Below, in pieces: positions 1 to 12,690 of a DNA stretch of 64,000 nt (its first letter is position 1; each line of letters begins with the position of its first letter). Under the pieces are notes generated by a model. That model had not been told where the DNA came from and searched no databases. It saw nothing but the letters and a program-made list of their open reading frames with translations. This DNA comes from Enoplolaimus lenunculus (taxonomy: Eukaryota; Nematoda; Enoplea; Enoplida; Thoracostomopsidae): the NCBI GenBank assembly GCA_030248215.1, contig JASANG010002839.1:1-64000 (forward strand), in the 5' to 3' direction. The translations under genes and the position numbers were made by a program.

Positions 1-2100
1 TGCTGATTGGGTAAAACCAATCGGTGGGGTGAAACCAACCGTTTGGGTGAAATCAACCGTTGGGGTGAAACCAACCGTTGGGATGAAACCAACAGTGTGG
101 GGTGAAACCAACCGTTGGGGTGAAACCAACCGTTGGGGTGAAACCGGGGAAACCCCCAACCAAGGGTTGGGGTGAAACCAACCGTTTGGATGAAACTAAC
201 CGTTGCGGTGAAACCAACCGTTGGGGTGAAACTAACCGTTGGGATAAAACCAACCGTTGCGGTGAAATCAACCGTTGGGGTGCAAACCAACAGCTGCGGG
301 CTGAAACCAACCGTTGCGGGTGAAACCGACAGTTGGGGTGAAACCAACCGTTGGGATGAAACCAACCGTTGGGGTGAAACCAACCCGTTGGGATGAAACC
401 AACAGCTGCGGGTGAAACCAACCGTTGGGGTGAAACCAACCGTTGGGGTGAAACCAACCGTTGCGGACCAAACCGTTCGGGTGAAACCAACCATTGGGGT
501 GAAACCAACCGTTTGGATGAAACTAACCGTTCGGTGAAGCCAACCGTTGGGGTGAAACTAACCGTTGGTAAGAAAACCAACCGTTGCGGTGAAATCAAAC
601 CGTTGGGGTGAAACCAACCGTTGCGGGCTCGAGCTCAACCGTTGGGGTGAAACCGACAGTTGAGGTGAAACCAACCGTTGAGGTGAAACCAACCGTTGGG
701 GTGAAACTAACTGTTGGGGTGAAACCAACCGTGCGGGTGAAACCAACCGAGCGGGTGAAACCAACCGTTGGGGTGAAAGTAACCATTGCGGTGAAACCAA
801 CCGTTAGGGTAAAACCAACCCGTCCGTACGAAAACTAAATCGTTTGGGTGAAACCAATCGTTGCGGTGAAACCAAGCGTTGGGGTAAAACCAATCGTGGG
901 GTGAAACCAACCGTTTCGGCGAACCCAACCGTCGGGGTGAAACCAACCGTTGGGATGAAACCAACAGCGCGGGCTAAAGCCAACCGTTGGGGTGAAACCA
1001 ACCGTTGGGGTGAAACCAACCGTTGGGGTGAAACCAACAGTTGGGATGAAACCAACCGTTGGGGTGAAACCAACCGTTGGGGTGAAACAAAACGTTGGGT
1101 TGAAACCAACCGTTTCGTTGAAACCAACCGTTGGGGTGAAACTAACCCGTTGGGATAAAACCAACCGTTGCGGTGAAATCAACCGTTGGGGTGAAACCAA
1201 CAGTTGGGGTGAAACCAACCGTGGGGGTGAAACCAACCGTTGGGGTGAAAGTAACCGTTGCGGTGAAACCAACCGTTAGGGTAAAACCAATCGTTGGGGT
1301 GAACCCAATCGTGTGGGTGAAACCAATCGTGGCTAAACGAGGTCGGGGTAAAACCAATCGGTGGGGTGAAACCAACTGTTTGGGTGAAATCAACCGTTGG
1401 GTGAAACCAACCGTTGGGATGAAACTAACAGCGCGGGGTGAGACCAACCGTTGGGGTGAAACCAACCGTTGGGGTGAAACCAACCGTTGGGGTAAAAACC
1501 AACCGTTTGGATGAAACTAACCGTTGCGGTGAAACCAACCGTTGGGGTGAAACTAACCGTTGGGATAAAACCAACCGTTGCGGTGAAATCAACCGTTGGG
1601 GTGAAACCAACAGTGCGGGTGAAACCAACCGTTGCGGTGAAACCGACAGTTGGGGTGAAACCAACTGTTGGGATGAAAACAACCGTTGGGGTTAAACCAA
1701 CCGGTGGGATGAAACCAACAGTGCGGGTGAAACCAACCGTTGGGGTGAAACCAACCGTTGGGGTGAAACCAACCGTTGGGATGAAACCAACCGTTGGGGT
1801 GAAACCAACCATTGCGATGAAACCAACCGTTTGGAACGAAACTAACCGTTGCGGTGAAACCAACCGTTGGGGTGAAACTAAACCGTTGGGATAAAACCAA
1901 CCGTTGCGGTGAAATCAACCGTTGGGGTTAAACCAACCGTTGCGGTGAAACCAACCGTTGGGGTGAAACCCACAGTTGGGGTGAAACCAACCGTTGGGGT
2001 GAAACCAACCGTTGGGGTGAAACCAACCGTTGGGGTGAAACCAACCGTTGGGGTGAAACCGACAGTTGGGGTGAAACCAACCGTTGAGATGAAACCAACC

Positions 2101-2163
2101 GCAAGCTCTATAAAGTGGTGAAAGTTATAACCGTAAAATTACATAGCTAACGGGAAAAAAGTG
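2101..2163. repeat. Internal copy of the satellite end sequence
   Basis: This 63-bp non-satellite segment (GCAAGCTCTATAAAGTGGTG at its start, GGGAAAAAAGTG at its end) interrupts the array. It is identical by eye to 9629-9691, where the array stops for good. After this copy the satellite resumes; after the second, unique sequence follows. Confidence 0.9.
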
Positions 2164-5100
2164 AACCGTTGGGGTGAAACCAACCGTTGGGATGAAACCA
2201 ACAGTGCGGGTGAAACCAACCGTTGGGGTGAAACCAACCGTTGGGGTGAAACCAACCGTTGGGGTGAAACCAACCGTTGGGATGAAACACACCGTTGGGG
2301 TGAAACCAACCGTTGGGCTGAAACCAACAGTTGGGGTGAACCGAACCGTTGCGGTGAAACCAACCGTTGGGGTGAAACTAACCGTTGGGATAAAACCAAC
2401 CGTTGCGGTGAAATCAACCGTTGGGGTGAAACCAACAGTGCGGGTGAAACCAATCGTTGCGGTGAAACCGACAGTTGGGGTGAAACCAATCGTTGGGATG
2501 AAACCAACCGTTAGGGTAAAACCAATCGTTGGGGTGAAACCAATCGTTTGGGTGAAACCAATCGTTGCGGTGAAACCAAGCGTTGGGGTAAAACCAATCG
2601 GTGGGGTGAAACCAACCGTTTGGGTGAAATCAACCGTTGGGGTGAAACCAACCGTTTGGGTGAAATCAACCGTTGGGGTGAAACCAACCGTTGGGATGAA
2701 ACCAACAGTGCGGGTGAAACCAACCGTTGGGGTGAAACCAACCGTTGGGGTGAAACCAACCGTTGGGGTGAAACCAACCGTTGGGGTGAAACCAACCGTT
2801 GGGGTGAAACCAACCGTTGGGGTGAAACCAACCGTTGGGGTGAAACCAACCGTTGGGGTGAAACCAACCGTTGGGGTGAAACCAACCGTTGGGGTGAAAC
2901 CAAACGTTGGGGTGAAACCAACCGTTGGAGTGAAACCGACAGTTGGGGTGAAACCAACCGTTGGGGTGAAACCAACCGTTGGGGTGAAACCAATCGTTTG
3001 GGTGAAACCAACCGTTGGGGTGAAACCAACCATTGAAGTGAAACCAACCGTTAGGGTGAAACCAACCGTTAGGGTGAAACCAACCCTTGGGGTGAAACTA
3101 ACCGTTGGGGGGAAACCAACCGTTGGGGTGAAACCAACCGTGCGGGTAAAACTAACCGTTTGGGTAAAACTAACCGTTGGGGTAAAACCAATCGTTGGGG
3201 TGAAACCAACCGTTGAGGTGAAACCAACCGTTGAGGTGAAACCAACCGTTGGGGTGAAACTAACTGTTGGGGTGAAACCAACCGTGCGGGTGAAACCAAC
3301 CGAGCGGGTGAAACCAACCGTTGGGGTGAAAGTAACCATTGCGGTGAAACCAACCGTTAGGGTAAAACCAATCGTTGGGGTGAAACCAATCGTTTGGGTG
3401 AAACCAATCGTTTGGGTGAAACTAACCGTTGGGATAAAACCAACCGTTGGGGTGAAAACAACCGTTGGGGTGAAATCAACCGTTGGGGTGAAACCAACCG
3501 TTGGGATGGAAACCAAAAGAGCGGGTGAAACCAACCGTTGGGGTGAAACCAACCGTTGGGGTGAAACCAACCGTTGGGATGAAACCAACCGTTGGGGTGA
3601 AACCAACCATTGGGCTGAAACCAACCGTTTGGATGAAACTAACCGTTGCGGTGAAACCAACCGTTGGGGTGAAACTAACCGTTGGGATAAAACCAACCGT
3701 TGCGGTGAAATCAACCGTTGGGGTGAAACCAACAGTGCGGGTGAAACCAACCGAGCGGGTGAAACCAACCGTTGGGGTGAAAGTAACCGTTGCGGTGAAA
3801 CCAACCGTTAGGGTAAAACCAATCGTTGGGGTGAAACCAATCGTTTGGGTGAAACTAACCGTTGGGATAAAACCAACCGTTGCGGTGAAATCAACCGTTG
3901 GGGTGAAACCAACAGTGCGGGTGAAACCAACCGTTGCGGTGAAACCGACAGTTGGGGTGAAACCAATCGTTGGGATGAAACCAACCGTTAGGGTAAAACC
4001 AATCGTTGGGGTGAAACCAATCGTTTGGGTGAAACCAATCGTTGCGGTGAAACCAAGCGTTGGGGTAAAACCAATCGGTGGGGTGAAACCAACCGTTTGG
4101 GTGAAATCAACCGTTGGGGTGAAACCAACCGTTTGGGTGAAATCAACCGTTGGGGTGAAACCAACCGTTGGGATGAAACCGCAGAGTGGGGGTGAAACCA
4201 ATCGTTGGGGTGAAACCAACCGTTGGGGTGAAACCAACCGTTGGGGTGAAACCAACCGTTGGGGTGAAACCAACCGTTGGGGTGAAACCAACCGTTGGGG
4301 TGAAACCAACCATTGGGGTGAAACCAACCGTTGGGGTGAAACCAACCGTTGGGGTGAAACCAAACGTTGGGGTGAAACCAACCGTTGGAGTGAAACAGAC
4401 AGTTAGGGTGAAACCAACCGATGGGGTGTAACCAACCGTTGGGGTGAAACCAATCGTCTGGGTGAAACCAACTGTTGGGGCGAAACCAACCATTGAAGTG
4501 AAACCAACCGTTAGGGTGAAACCAACCGTTAGGGTGAAACCAACCCTTGGGGTGAAACTAACCGTTGGGGGGAAACCAACCGTTGGGGTGAAACCAACCG
4601 TGCGGGTAAAACTAACCGTTTGGGTAAAACTAACCGTTGGGGTAAAACCAATCGTTGGGGTGAAACCAACCGTTGAGGTGAAACCAACCGTTGAGGTGAA
4701 ACCAACCGTTGGGGTGAAACTAACTGTTGGGGTGAAACCAACCGTGCGGGTGAAACCAACCGAGCGGGTGAAACCAACCGTTGGGGTGAAAGTAACCATT
4801 GCGGTGAAACCAACCGTTAGGGTAAAACCAATCGTTGGGGTGAAACCAATCGTTTGGGTGAAACCAATCGTTGCGGTGAAACCAAGCGTTGGGGTAAAAC
4901 CAATCGGTGGGGTGAAACCAACCGTTTGGGTGAAATCAACCGTTGGGGTGAAACCAACCGTTGGGATGAAACCAACAGTGCGGGTGAAACCAACCGTTGG
5001 GGTGAAACCAACCGTTGGGGTGAAACCAACCGTTGGGGTGAAACCAACCGTTGGGATGAAACCAACCGTTGGGGTGAAACCAACCATTGGGGTGAAACCA

Positions 5101-7865
5101 ACCGTTTGGATGAAACCAACCGTTGCGGTGAAACCAACCGTTGGGGTGAAACTAACCGTTGGGATAAAACCAACCGTTGCGGTGAAATCAACCGTTGGGG
5201 TGAAACCAACAGTGCGGGTGAAACCAACCGAGCGGGTGAAACCAACCGTTGGGGTGAAAGTAACCGTTGCGGTGAAACCAACCGTTAGGGTAAAACCAAT
5301 CGTTGGGGTGAAACCAATCGTTTGGGTGAAACCAATCGTTGCGGTGAAACCAAGCGTTGGGGTAAAACCAATCGGTGGGGTGAAACCAACCGTTTGGGTG
5401 AAATCAACCGTTGGGGTGAAACCAACAGTGTGGGTGAAACCAACCGTTGGGGTGAAACCAACCATTGGGGTGAAACCAACCGGGGGCTAACAATCATTGG
5501 GGTGAAACCAACCGTTTGGATGAAACTAACCGTTGCGGTGAAACCAACCTGTTGGGGTGAAATTGGTACCGTTGCAAAAGCCTAGCCGTTGGTGAAATCA
5601 ACCGTTGGGTGAAACCAACCATGCGGGTGAAACCAACCGTTGCGGTGAAACCGACAGTTGGGGTGAAACCAACCGTTGGGATGAAACCAACCGTTGGGGT
5701 GAAACCAACCGTTGGGATGAAACCAACAGTGCGGGTGAAACCAACCGTTGGGGTGAAACCAACAGTTGAGGTGAAACCAACCGTTGAGGTGAAACCAACC
5801 GTTGGGGTGAAACCAACCATTGGGGTGAAACCAACCGTTTGGATGAAACTAACCGTTGCGGTGAAACCAACCGTTGGGGTGAAACTAACCGTTGGGATAA
5901 AACCAACCGTTGCGGTGAAATCAACCGTTGGGGTGAAACCAACCGTTGCGGTGAAACCAACCGTTGGGGTGAAACCGACAGTTGAGGTGAAACCAACCGT
6001 TGAGGTGAAACCAACCGTTGGGGTGAAACTAACTGTTGGGGTGAAACCAACCGTGCGGGTGAAACCAACCGAGCGGGTGAAACCAACCGTTGGGGTGAAA
6101 CCAACCGTTAGGGTGAAACCAACCGTTAGGGTGAAACCAACCCTTGGGGTGAAACTAACCGTTGGGGGGAAACCAACCGTTGGGGTGAAACCAACCGTGC
6201 GGGTAAAACTAACCGTTTGGGTAAAACTAACCGTTGGGGTAAAACCAATCGTTGGGGTGAAACCAACCGTTGAGGTGAAACCAACCGTTGAGGTGAAACC
6301 AACCGTTGGTGAAACTAACTGTTGGGGTGAAACCAACCGTGCGGGTGAAACCAACCGAGCGGGTGAAACCAACCGTTGGGTGAAAGTAACCATTGCGGTG
6401 AAACCAGCCGTTAGGGTAAAACCAATCGTTGGGGTGAAACCAAGGCTCGTTTGGGTGAAACCAATCGTTGCGGTGAAACCAAGCGTTGGGGTAAAACCAA
6501 TCGGTGGGGTGAAACCAACCGTTTGGGTGAAATCAACCGTTGGGGTGAAACCAACCATTGGGGTGAAACCAACAGTGCGGGTGAAACCAACGGTTTGGGT
6601 GAAACCAACCGTTGGGGTGAAACCAACCGTTGGGGTAAACCAACCTGGGACGAAACCAACCGTTTGGGTGAAACCAACCATTGGGGTGAAACCAACCGTT
6701 TGATGAAACCAACCGTTGCGGTGAAACCAACCGTTGGGGTGAACTAACCGTTGGGAGGAACCAAGTTGCGGTGAAATCAACCGTTGGGGTGAAACCAACA
6801 GTGCGGGTGAAACCAACCGAGCGGGTGAAACCAACCGTTGGGGTGAAAGTAACCGTTGCGGTGAAACCAACCGTTAGGGTAAAACCAATCGTTGGGGTGA
6901 AACCAATCGTTTGGGTGAAACCAATCGTTGCGGTGAAACCAAGCGTTGGGGTAAAACCAATCGGTGGGGTGAAACCAACCGTTTGGGTGAAATCAACCGT
7001 TGGGGTGAAACCAACAGTGTGGGTGAAACCAACCGTTGGGGTGAAACCAACCGTTGGGGTGAAACCAACCATTGGGGTGAAACCAACCGTTTGGATGAAA
7101 CCAACCGTTGCGGTGAAACCAACCGTTGGGGTGAAACTAACCGTTGGGATAAAACCAACCGTTGCGGTGAAACCAACCGTTGGGGTGAAACCAACAGTTG
7201 GGGTGAAACCAACCGAGCGGGTGAAACCAACCGTTGGGGTGAAAGTAACCGTTGCGGTGAAACCAACCGTTAGGGGAAAAACCAATTGTTGGGGTGAAAC
7301 CAATCGTTTGGGTGAAACCAATCGTTGCGGTGAAACCAAGCCGTTGGGGTAAAACCAATCCGGTGGGGTGAAACCAACGGTTTGGGTGAGATCAACCGTT
7401 GGGGTGAAACCAACAGTGTGGGTGAAACCAACCGTTGGGGCGAAACCAACCGTTGGGGGAAACCAACCATTGGGGCGAAACCAACCGTTTGGAAGAAACT
7501 AAACGTTGCGGTGAAACCAACCGTTGGGGTGAAACTAACCGTTGGGATAAAACCAACCGTTGCGGTGAAATCAACCGTTGGGGTGAAACCAACAGTGCGG
7601 GTGAAACCAACCGTTGCGGTGAAACCGACAGTTGGGGTGAAACCAACCGTTGGGATGAAACCAACCGTTGGGGTGAAACCAACCGTTGGGATGAAACCAA
7701 CAGTGCGGGTGAAACCAACCGTTGGGGTGAAACCAACCGTTGGGGTGAAACCAACCGTTGGGATGAAACCAACCGTTGGGGTGAAACCAACCATTGGGGT
7801 GAAACCAACCGTTTGGATGAAACTAACCGTTGCGGTGAAACCAACCGTTGGGGTGAAACCAACCG

Positions 7866-8801
7866 TTAGGGTAAAACCAATCGTTGGGGTGAAACCAATC
7901 GTTTGGGTGAAACCAATCGTTGCGGTGAAACCAAGCGTTGGGGTAAAACCAATCGGTGGGGTGAAACCAACCGTTTGGGTGAAATCAACCGTTGGGGTGA
8001 AACCAACCGTTGGGATGAAACCAACAGTGCGGGTGAAACCAACCGTTGGGGTGAAACCAACCGTTGGGGTGAAACCAACCGTTGGGGTGAAACCAACTGT
8101 TGGGATGAAACCAACCGTTGGGGTGAAACCAACCATTGGGGTGAAACCAACCGTTTGGATGAAACCAACCGTTGCGGTGAAACCAACCGTTGGGGTGAAA
8201 CTAACCGTTGGGATAAAACCAACCGTTGCGGTGAAATCAACCGTTGGGGTGAAACCAACAGTGCGGGTGAAACCAACCGAGCGGGTGAAACCAACCGTTG
8301 GGGTGAAAGTAACCGTTGCGGTGAAACCAACCGTTAGGGTAAAACCAATCGTTGGGGTGAAACCAATCGTTTGGGTGAAACCAATCGTTGCGGTGAAACC
8401 AAGCGTTGGGGTAAAACCAATCGGTGGGGTGAAACCAACCGTTTGGGTGAAATCAACCGTTGGGGTGAAACCAACCGTTGGGATGAAACCAACAGTGCGG
8501 GTGAAACCAACCGTTGGGGTGAAACCAACCGTTGGGGTGAAACCAACCGTTGGGGTGAAACCAACCGTTGGGATGAAACCAACCGTTGGGGTGAAACCAA
8601 CCATTGGGGTGAAACCAACCGTTTGGATGAAACCAACCGTTGCGGTGAAACCAACCGTTGGGGTGAAACTAACCGTTGGGATAAAACCAACCGTTGCGGT
8701 GAAATCAACCGTTGGGGTGAAACCAACAGTGCGGGTGAAACCAACCGAGCGGGTGAAACCAACCGTTGGGGTGAAAGTAACCGTTGCGGTGAAACCAACC
8801 G
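7866..8801. repeat. Two consecutive 468-bp higher-order repeats within the satellite
   Basis: The blocks 7866-8333 and 8334-8801 carry the same order of 26 variant 18-bp units and differ at very few positions, one of them in the unit near 8093. A third copy of the same order lies at 4817-5284, and shorter or disrupted versions occur near 5285-5480, 6870-7270 and 8802-9000. This is recent amplification of a 26-unit block laid over the basic repeat. Confidence 0.85.
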
Positions 8802-9628
8802 TTAGGGTAAAACCAATCGTTGGGGTGAAACCAATCGTTTGGGTGAAACCAATCGTTGCGGTGAAACCAAGCGTTGGGGTAAAACCAATCGGTGGGGTGA
8901 AACCAACCGTTTGGGTGAAATCAACCGTTGGGGTGAAACCAACCGTTGGGATGAAACCAACAGTGTGGGTGAAACCAACCGTTGGGGTGAAACCAACCGT
9001 TGGGGTGAAACCAACCATTGGGGTGAAACCAACCGTTTGGATGAAACTAACCGTTGCGGTGAAACCAACCGTTGGGGTGAAACTAACCGTTGGGATAAAA
9101 CCAACCGTTGCGGTGAAATCAACCGTTGGGGTGAAACCAACAGTGCGGGTGAAACCAACCGTTGCGGTGAAACCGACAGTTGGGGTGAAACCAACCGTTG
9201 GGATGAAACCAACCGTTGGGGTGAAACCAACCGTTGGGATGAAACCAACAGTGCGGGTGAAACCAACCGTTGGGGTGAAACCAACCGTTGGGGTGAAACC
9301 AACCGTTGGGATGAAACCAACCGTTGGGGTGAAACCAACCATTGGGGTGAAACCAACCGTTTGGATGAAACTAACCGTTGCGGTGAAACCAACCGTTGGG
9401 GTGAAACTAACCGTTGGGATAAAACCAACCGTTGCGGTGAAATCAACCGTTGGGGTGAAACCAACCGTTGCGGTGAAACCAACCGTTGGGGTGAAACCGA
9501 CAGTTGGGGTGAAACCAACCGTTGGGATGAAACCAACCGTTGGGGTGAAACCAACCGTTGGGGTGAAACCAACCGTTGGGGTGAAACCGACAGTTGGGGT
9601 GAAACCAACCGTTGGGATGAAACCAACC

Positions 9629-9691
9629 GCAAGCTCTATAAAGTGGTGAAAGTTATAACCGTAAAATTACATAGCTAACGGGAAAAAAGTG
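9629..9691. repeat. Right end of the satellite array
   Basis: Terminal 63-bp segment matching 2101-2163 over its full length. It marks the right border of the array. The sequence after 9691 is unlike the satellite. Confidence 0.9.
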
Positions 9692-10834
9692 CTGAACCAA
9701 AATGGAAAATTTCGTGCACTTTCTGTAACGAGTTTTTTGACCGTAACTACTGAAGGCCACTCTCTTTTGGCAAATTCTTTGGCACAGATATTGCCGACGG
9801 ACCAGTATACCAGTGTACAAAATTTAAACGAAATAGGTCTGCCATTACTTGAGTACCAACATGCAAACTAAACTGAAAATACGCACTTGAGAAGCGCGAA
9901 CCATATATATGAACACTATCGTGTTCATATGACTAGATGTACTGCAATTGTTCGATTTGATATTAATACGAAATTAAACCAAAATGTTAAAAAACATTTC
10001 ATGCATCCGCTATGTTTTCCATAAACATTTTAGAACTGTGCGAATATCATGCCTCAATTGTGTGTTGGAAATAATTCCTCATTTAGTTCACATGATAAAT
10101 AATTTGGGTTATAGGATAGACCTTCATTTCTCGTCACCAAGGTGATCATGTTCTAGAAACGGGCAGTGCTTTTTAGCAGTGTTGCGATAGTTTAAGTTCA
10201 GCAAGGTGCTTAGTTGCTCAGTAGCAGCATTGAATAAATTGGCAAGGTAGCTTTGAGCTAGCCTCCAGTACTCTTTATTGCTTTACTGTGTGCACTATTG
10301 TTTCATAATAAACGACCTTGGTGTTTGAGATTATGCTTGCTTGTGCCCCGTACGTCGTCCTCAATATAAGCGTAACACATCAAAGCAATTGTAGGTGCGG
10401 TGCAGACCTAGTATACGCAAGCTGGATCGTAGCCGACAATTTTTTACAGGGGTATGGGCCTCTACATCAATATCCGTTTTACGTTTCCGTTTATTTTGAT
10501 CGCTATCCGTTTCCGTTTCCATTTCCGTTATTTTTGTCAGGTACTACTCGTTAACAACCTAAACGGTTTTATTTATCGCTGTTTTCAAAAGATGATAAAA
10601 TTCCTTTTCGCTTCAATTGCTGCTACCCATAGTTCCACCGTGACCGAACCGACCGAAAAATCATAATATTAACTGCTCAACAACGCGATGATTTGTAAAA
10701 CTGATTTATGCGGAAATCGCAAATTTATGTAAAATACAATGGCGGATTCGTTTAGTTACTCGTCTCATTGATCGGACAGGGAGCGGGCACGTAGTCGTAG
10801 CACTACTACTGTCATATCTGACGTTCCCAGTTTT

Positions 10835-11032
10835 GGCCAATGTATAGAACAGGGCCGGATCGTTTTCCGAAGGGGCTACAATAAAGTCAGTTTAAGCTGT
10901 AGCCTATTTTTTTGCTTAGGCTTAGGCTTATAGGCTTAGGTTTAAGCTTAGGAATAGGCTCATCCAGACGCTTAGGCTTAGGAATAGGAATATGCTTATA
11001 CTACTGTTCCGGCACTGTTCTATATATGGGCC
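10835..11032. mobile_element. CTTAGG-rich MITE (family T)
   Basis: Starts GGCCAATGTATAGAACAGGG and ends with the inverted counterpart CACTGTTCTATATATGGGCC. Between them lies a run of CTTAGG-type repeats. The same layout recurs at least twelve times in the window. There is no coding capacity. Confidence 0.75.
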
Positions 11033-11311
11033 CCAGTTTTATCATTGACGATGATAGGCATTGCCAACCGTTTACGCTAGTATGCCCACCAGCTTTGTCT
11101 ATTTGCTTTATAAACTAAAATACCTATTGAAAAACGCAGTTGAATTGCGTTACACTGCAGCTATTGTTTCGTTATATTTATTATTCTTTTTTATACATAA
11201 CATATTTGGTAAACGACGACTTTTAATATTAACAAAACCGTAGTTTGTCAACGGACCTAACTGTCAGCTTCAAGTTCATAGCCGTAGCCATATAGAAGGC
11301 ATACCAACAGT

Positions 11312-11597
11312 GGCCCGTGTAAAGATCAGGGGCGGGGAGTTTTTATGTGAGATTAGAATAGAGTACGCTTAAGCTTTAGATTAATTTTTGTGCTTGGCTT
11401 AGGCTTAGGATGAGAAATATGCTCATTCTTACGCTTCGGTTTAGCCTGAGGCTTAAACTTAGGCTTAGGAATATGCTTGGGCTTAGGCTTAGGCTTAGGA
11501 ATATGCTTAGGCTTAGGCTTAGGAATATGCTTAGGCTTAGGCTTAGGCTTAGGAATAAGCTTATAATACTGTTCCGCCGCTGTTCTTATCATTGGCC
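11312..11597. mobile_element. CTTAGG-rich MITE (family T)
   Basis: Begins GGCCCGTGTAAAGATCAGGG and ends CTGTTCTTATCATTGGCC. The interior has the longest CTTAGG run of the family in the window (about 11395-11555), written GCTTAGGCTTAGGAATATGC in tandem. Confidence 0.75.
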
Positions 11598-11777
11598 GCA
11601 ACAGTCAACAAGTATCAAGAGAGGCAACAAGTGTATGGTTTTGAATAAGCTCAACAATTAAATGGCTTTACCCAGAGCTTGAGCCTGAGCTATAACCAAA
11701 ACCTAAGTCTAGTAACTATAAGCCTTACGTTCAATCGTAAACCCGCATTTTAAATTGCAAACGCCAATTTGTTATAA

Positions 11778-12050
11778 CCTCTTCTCACATTGAGTTGCCT
11801 GTAGGCAACTCAGCGCAGTGTATATACGTTAAATAGTATATATCGCACCGTGTTTAACAATTGCAACACGTATACATACTACTAAATCACCACAAGACGT
11901 GAGACCCCCCTCAGGCTCGAGCGTCAAGCTCCTATAGCTGAGTGGTGATGGTATACGCCTCCCACTCCAGTCGCCGGAGTTCGAATCTTAGCATAAAAGT
12001 AAGTCTCAGGGGAAATAGAAAATATTCATGTGAGAAAAGGTTAAGCGAAA
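11778..12050 (+). mobile_element. TTAA-flanked MITE with tRNA-like promoter boxes (family P)
   Basis: The ends are an imperfect inverted repeat (CCTCTTCTCACATTGAG and the complement of CATGTGAGAAAAGG). The right end abuts TTAA and the left a mutated ATAA. Inside, at about 11930-11995, are an A-box-like TAGCTGAGTGGTGATGG and a B-box-like GAGTTCGAATC in tRNA order. An inverted copy lies at 22235-22502. TTAA targets and ends starting CCC are typical of piggyBac-type elements, so a non-autonomous member of that group is inferred. Confidence 0.65.
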
Positions 12051-12647
12051 AATTTTCAGTTTACTATCTTTAAGGTGGTTATGCAAAAGTTGCACATTAA
12101 AACACACACCATATAATTTTGATAGTGTTCTGAAATGGATTTTTCATTTATGCACCTCCTGTATAAAAAGTTACATAAATAAAATACCCAATATACAGTG
12201 TTCAACCATTAATATACGTGTACAAAATCTTTACAAGACACTAGATTCACCCCACACTCGAACGTCCATATCCTATAGCTGAGTGGTGAAACTGCTTCCT
12301 AATCAAATGCCCGATGGATCAAGTCGTTGATTGAAATTAAATTTGAGATAATACAGAGTCCCAACGTATCCAACAGGGTCGATCGTAATAGTAAAAACCA
12401 TATTCCTTAAGCCTAAGTATACAAGCGTAAGAATCAGGTCAATCCTAAACCTAAAAGCCTAAGCGAAACATAGTTTAAAACTTAAGCGTTCTCTATTGGC
12501 AGTCCCACAGCAAACCGTTCCGGCTCTTACCTTCACACGGGCCAAACAGAAAATAATCACAATTCAAGCAGAAAAGGGCTTAAAATTACTTTTTAACAAT
12601 TAATTTTGTTATATAAAATCGCTATTTGGTACAAATAATAAAATATT

Positions 12648-12657
12648 TAAATTTCAG
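12648..12657 (+). promoter_or_regulatory. Candidate trans-splice (or 5' UTR intron) acceptor, TMEM144 copy 1
   Basis: TAAATTTCAG ends 33 nt before the ATG at 12691. No upstream partner exon is evident. Such an acceptor just ahead of a start codon is expected if a spliced leader is joined in trans; a 5' UTR intron would look the same. Confidence 0.45.
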
Positions 12658-12690
12658 CTATTTTCAAAGAAATTAAATCAAACCTCAAAT

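Larger units (their letters stand above)
1..9628. repeat. 18-bp satellite array (about 530 units)
   Basis: The unit is close to GGGGTGAAACCAACCGTT and repeats head to tail over the whole stretch. Common variants carry TTTGGATGAAAC, TTGCGGTGAAA, GTGCGGGTGAAA or TTGGGATAAAAC. Because 18 is a multiple of 3 and the unit lacks stops, most frames on both strands stay open for hundreds of codons and give six-residue periodic peptides (VGVKPT, GETNRW, VGFTPT, RLVSPQ types). That explains every long open frame here, so no protein gene is called. The window begins inside the array. Local breaks in the pattern lie near 5478-5600 and 6640-6780. Confidence 0.97.
9692..12657. other. Spacer with MITE remnants; no gene seen
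   Basis: No open frame here looks like a conserved protein. The stretch holds a remnant of the TATCCGTTTCCG-type element (about 10465-10545), two CTTAGG-rich elements (10835-11032 and 11312-11597), a TTAA-flanked element with tRNA-like boxes (11778-12050), a decayed relative of it (about 12200-12345) and a decayed CTTAGG element (about 12380-12545). Confidence 0.7.

Noticed and set aside
1-9649. Very long open frames (up to about 750 codons) on both strands
   Set aside because: All come from the stop-free 18-bp satellite. Frames overlap on both strands, lack normal amino-acid composition and vary with each monomer variant.
11393-11570. Telomere-like repeat or interstitial telomere
   Set aside because: The CTTAGG run lies inside an element with inverted ends that recurs many times, and units are interrupted by AATATG.
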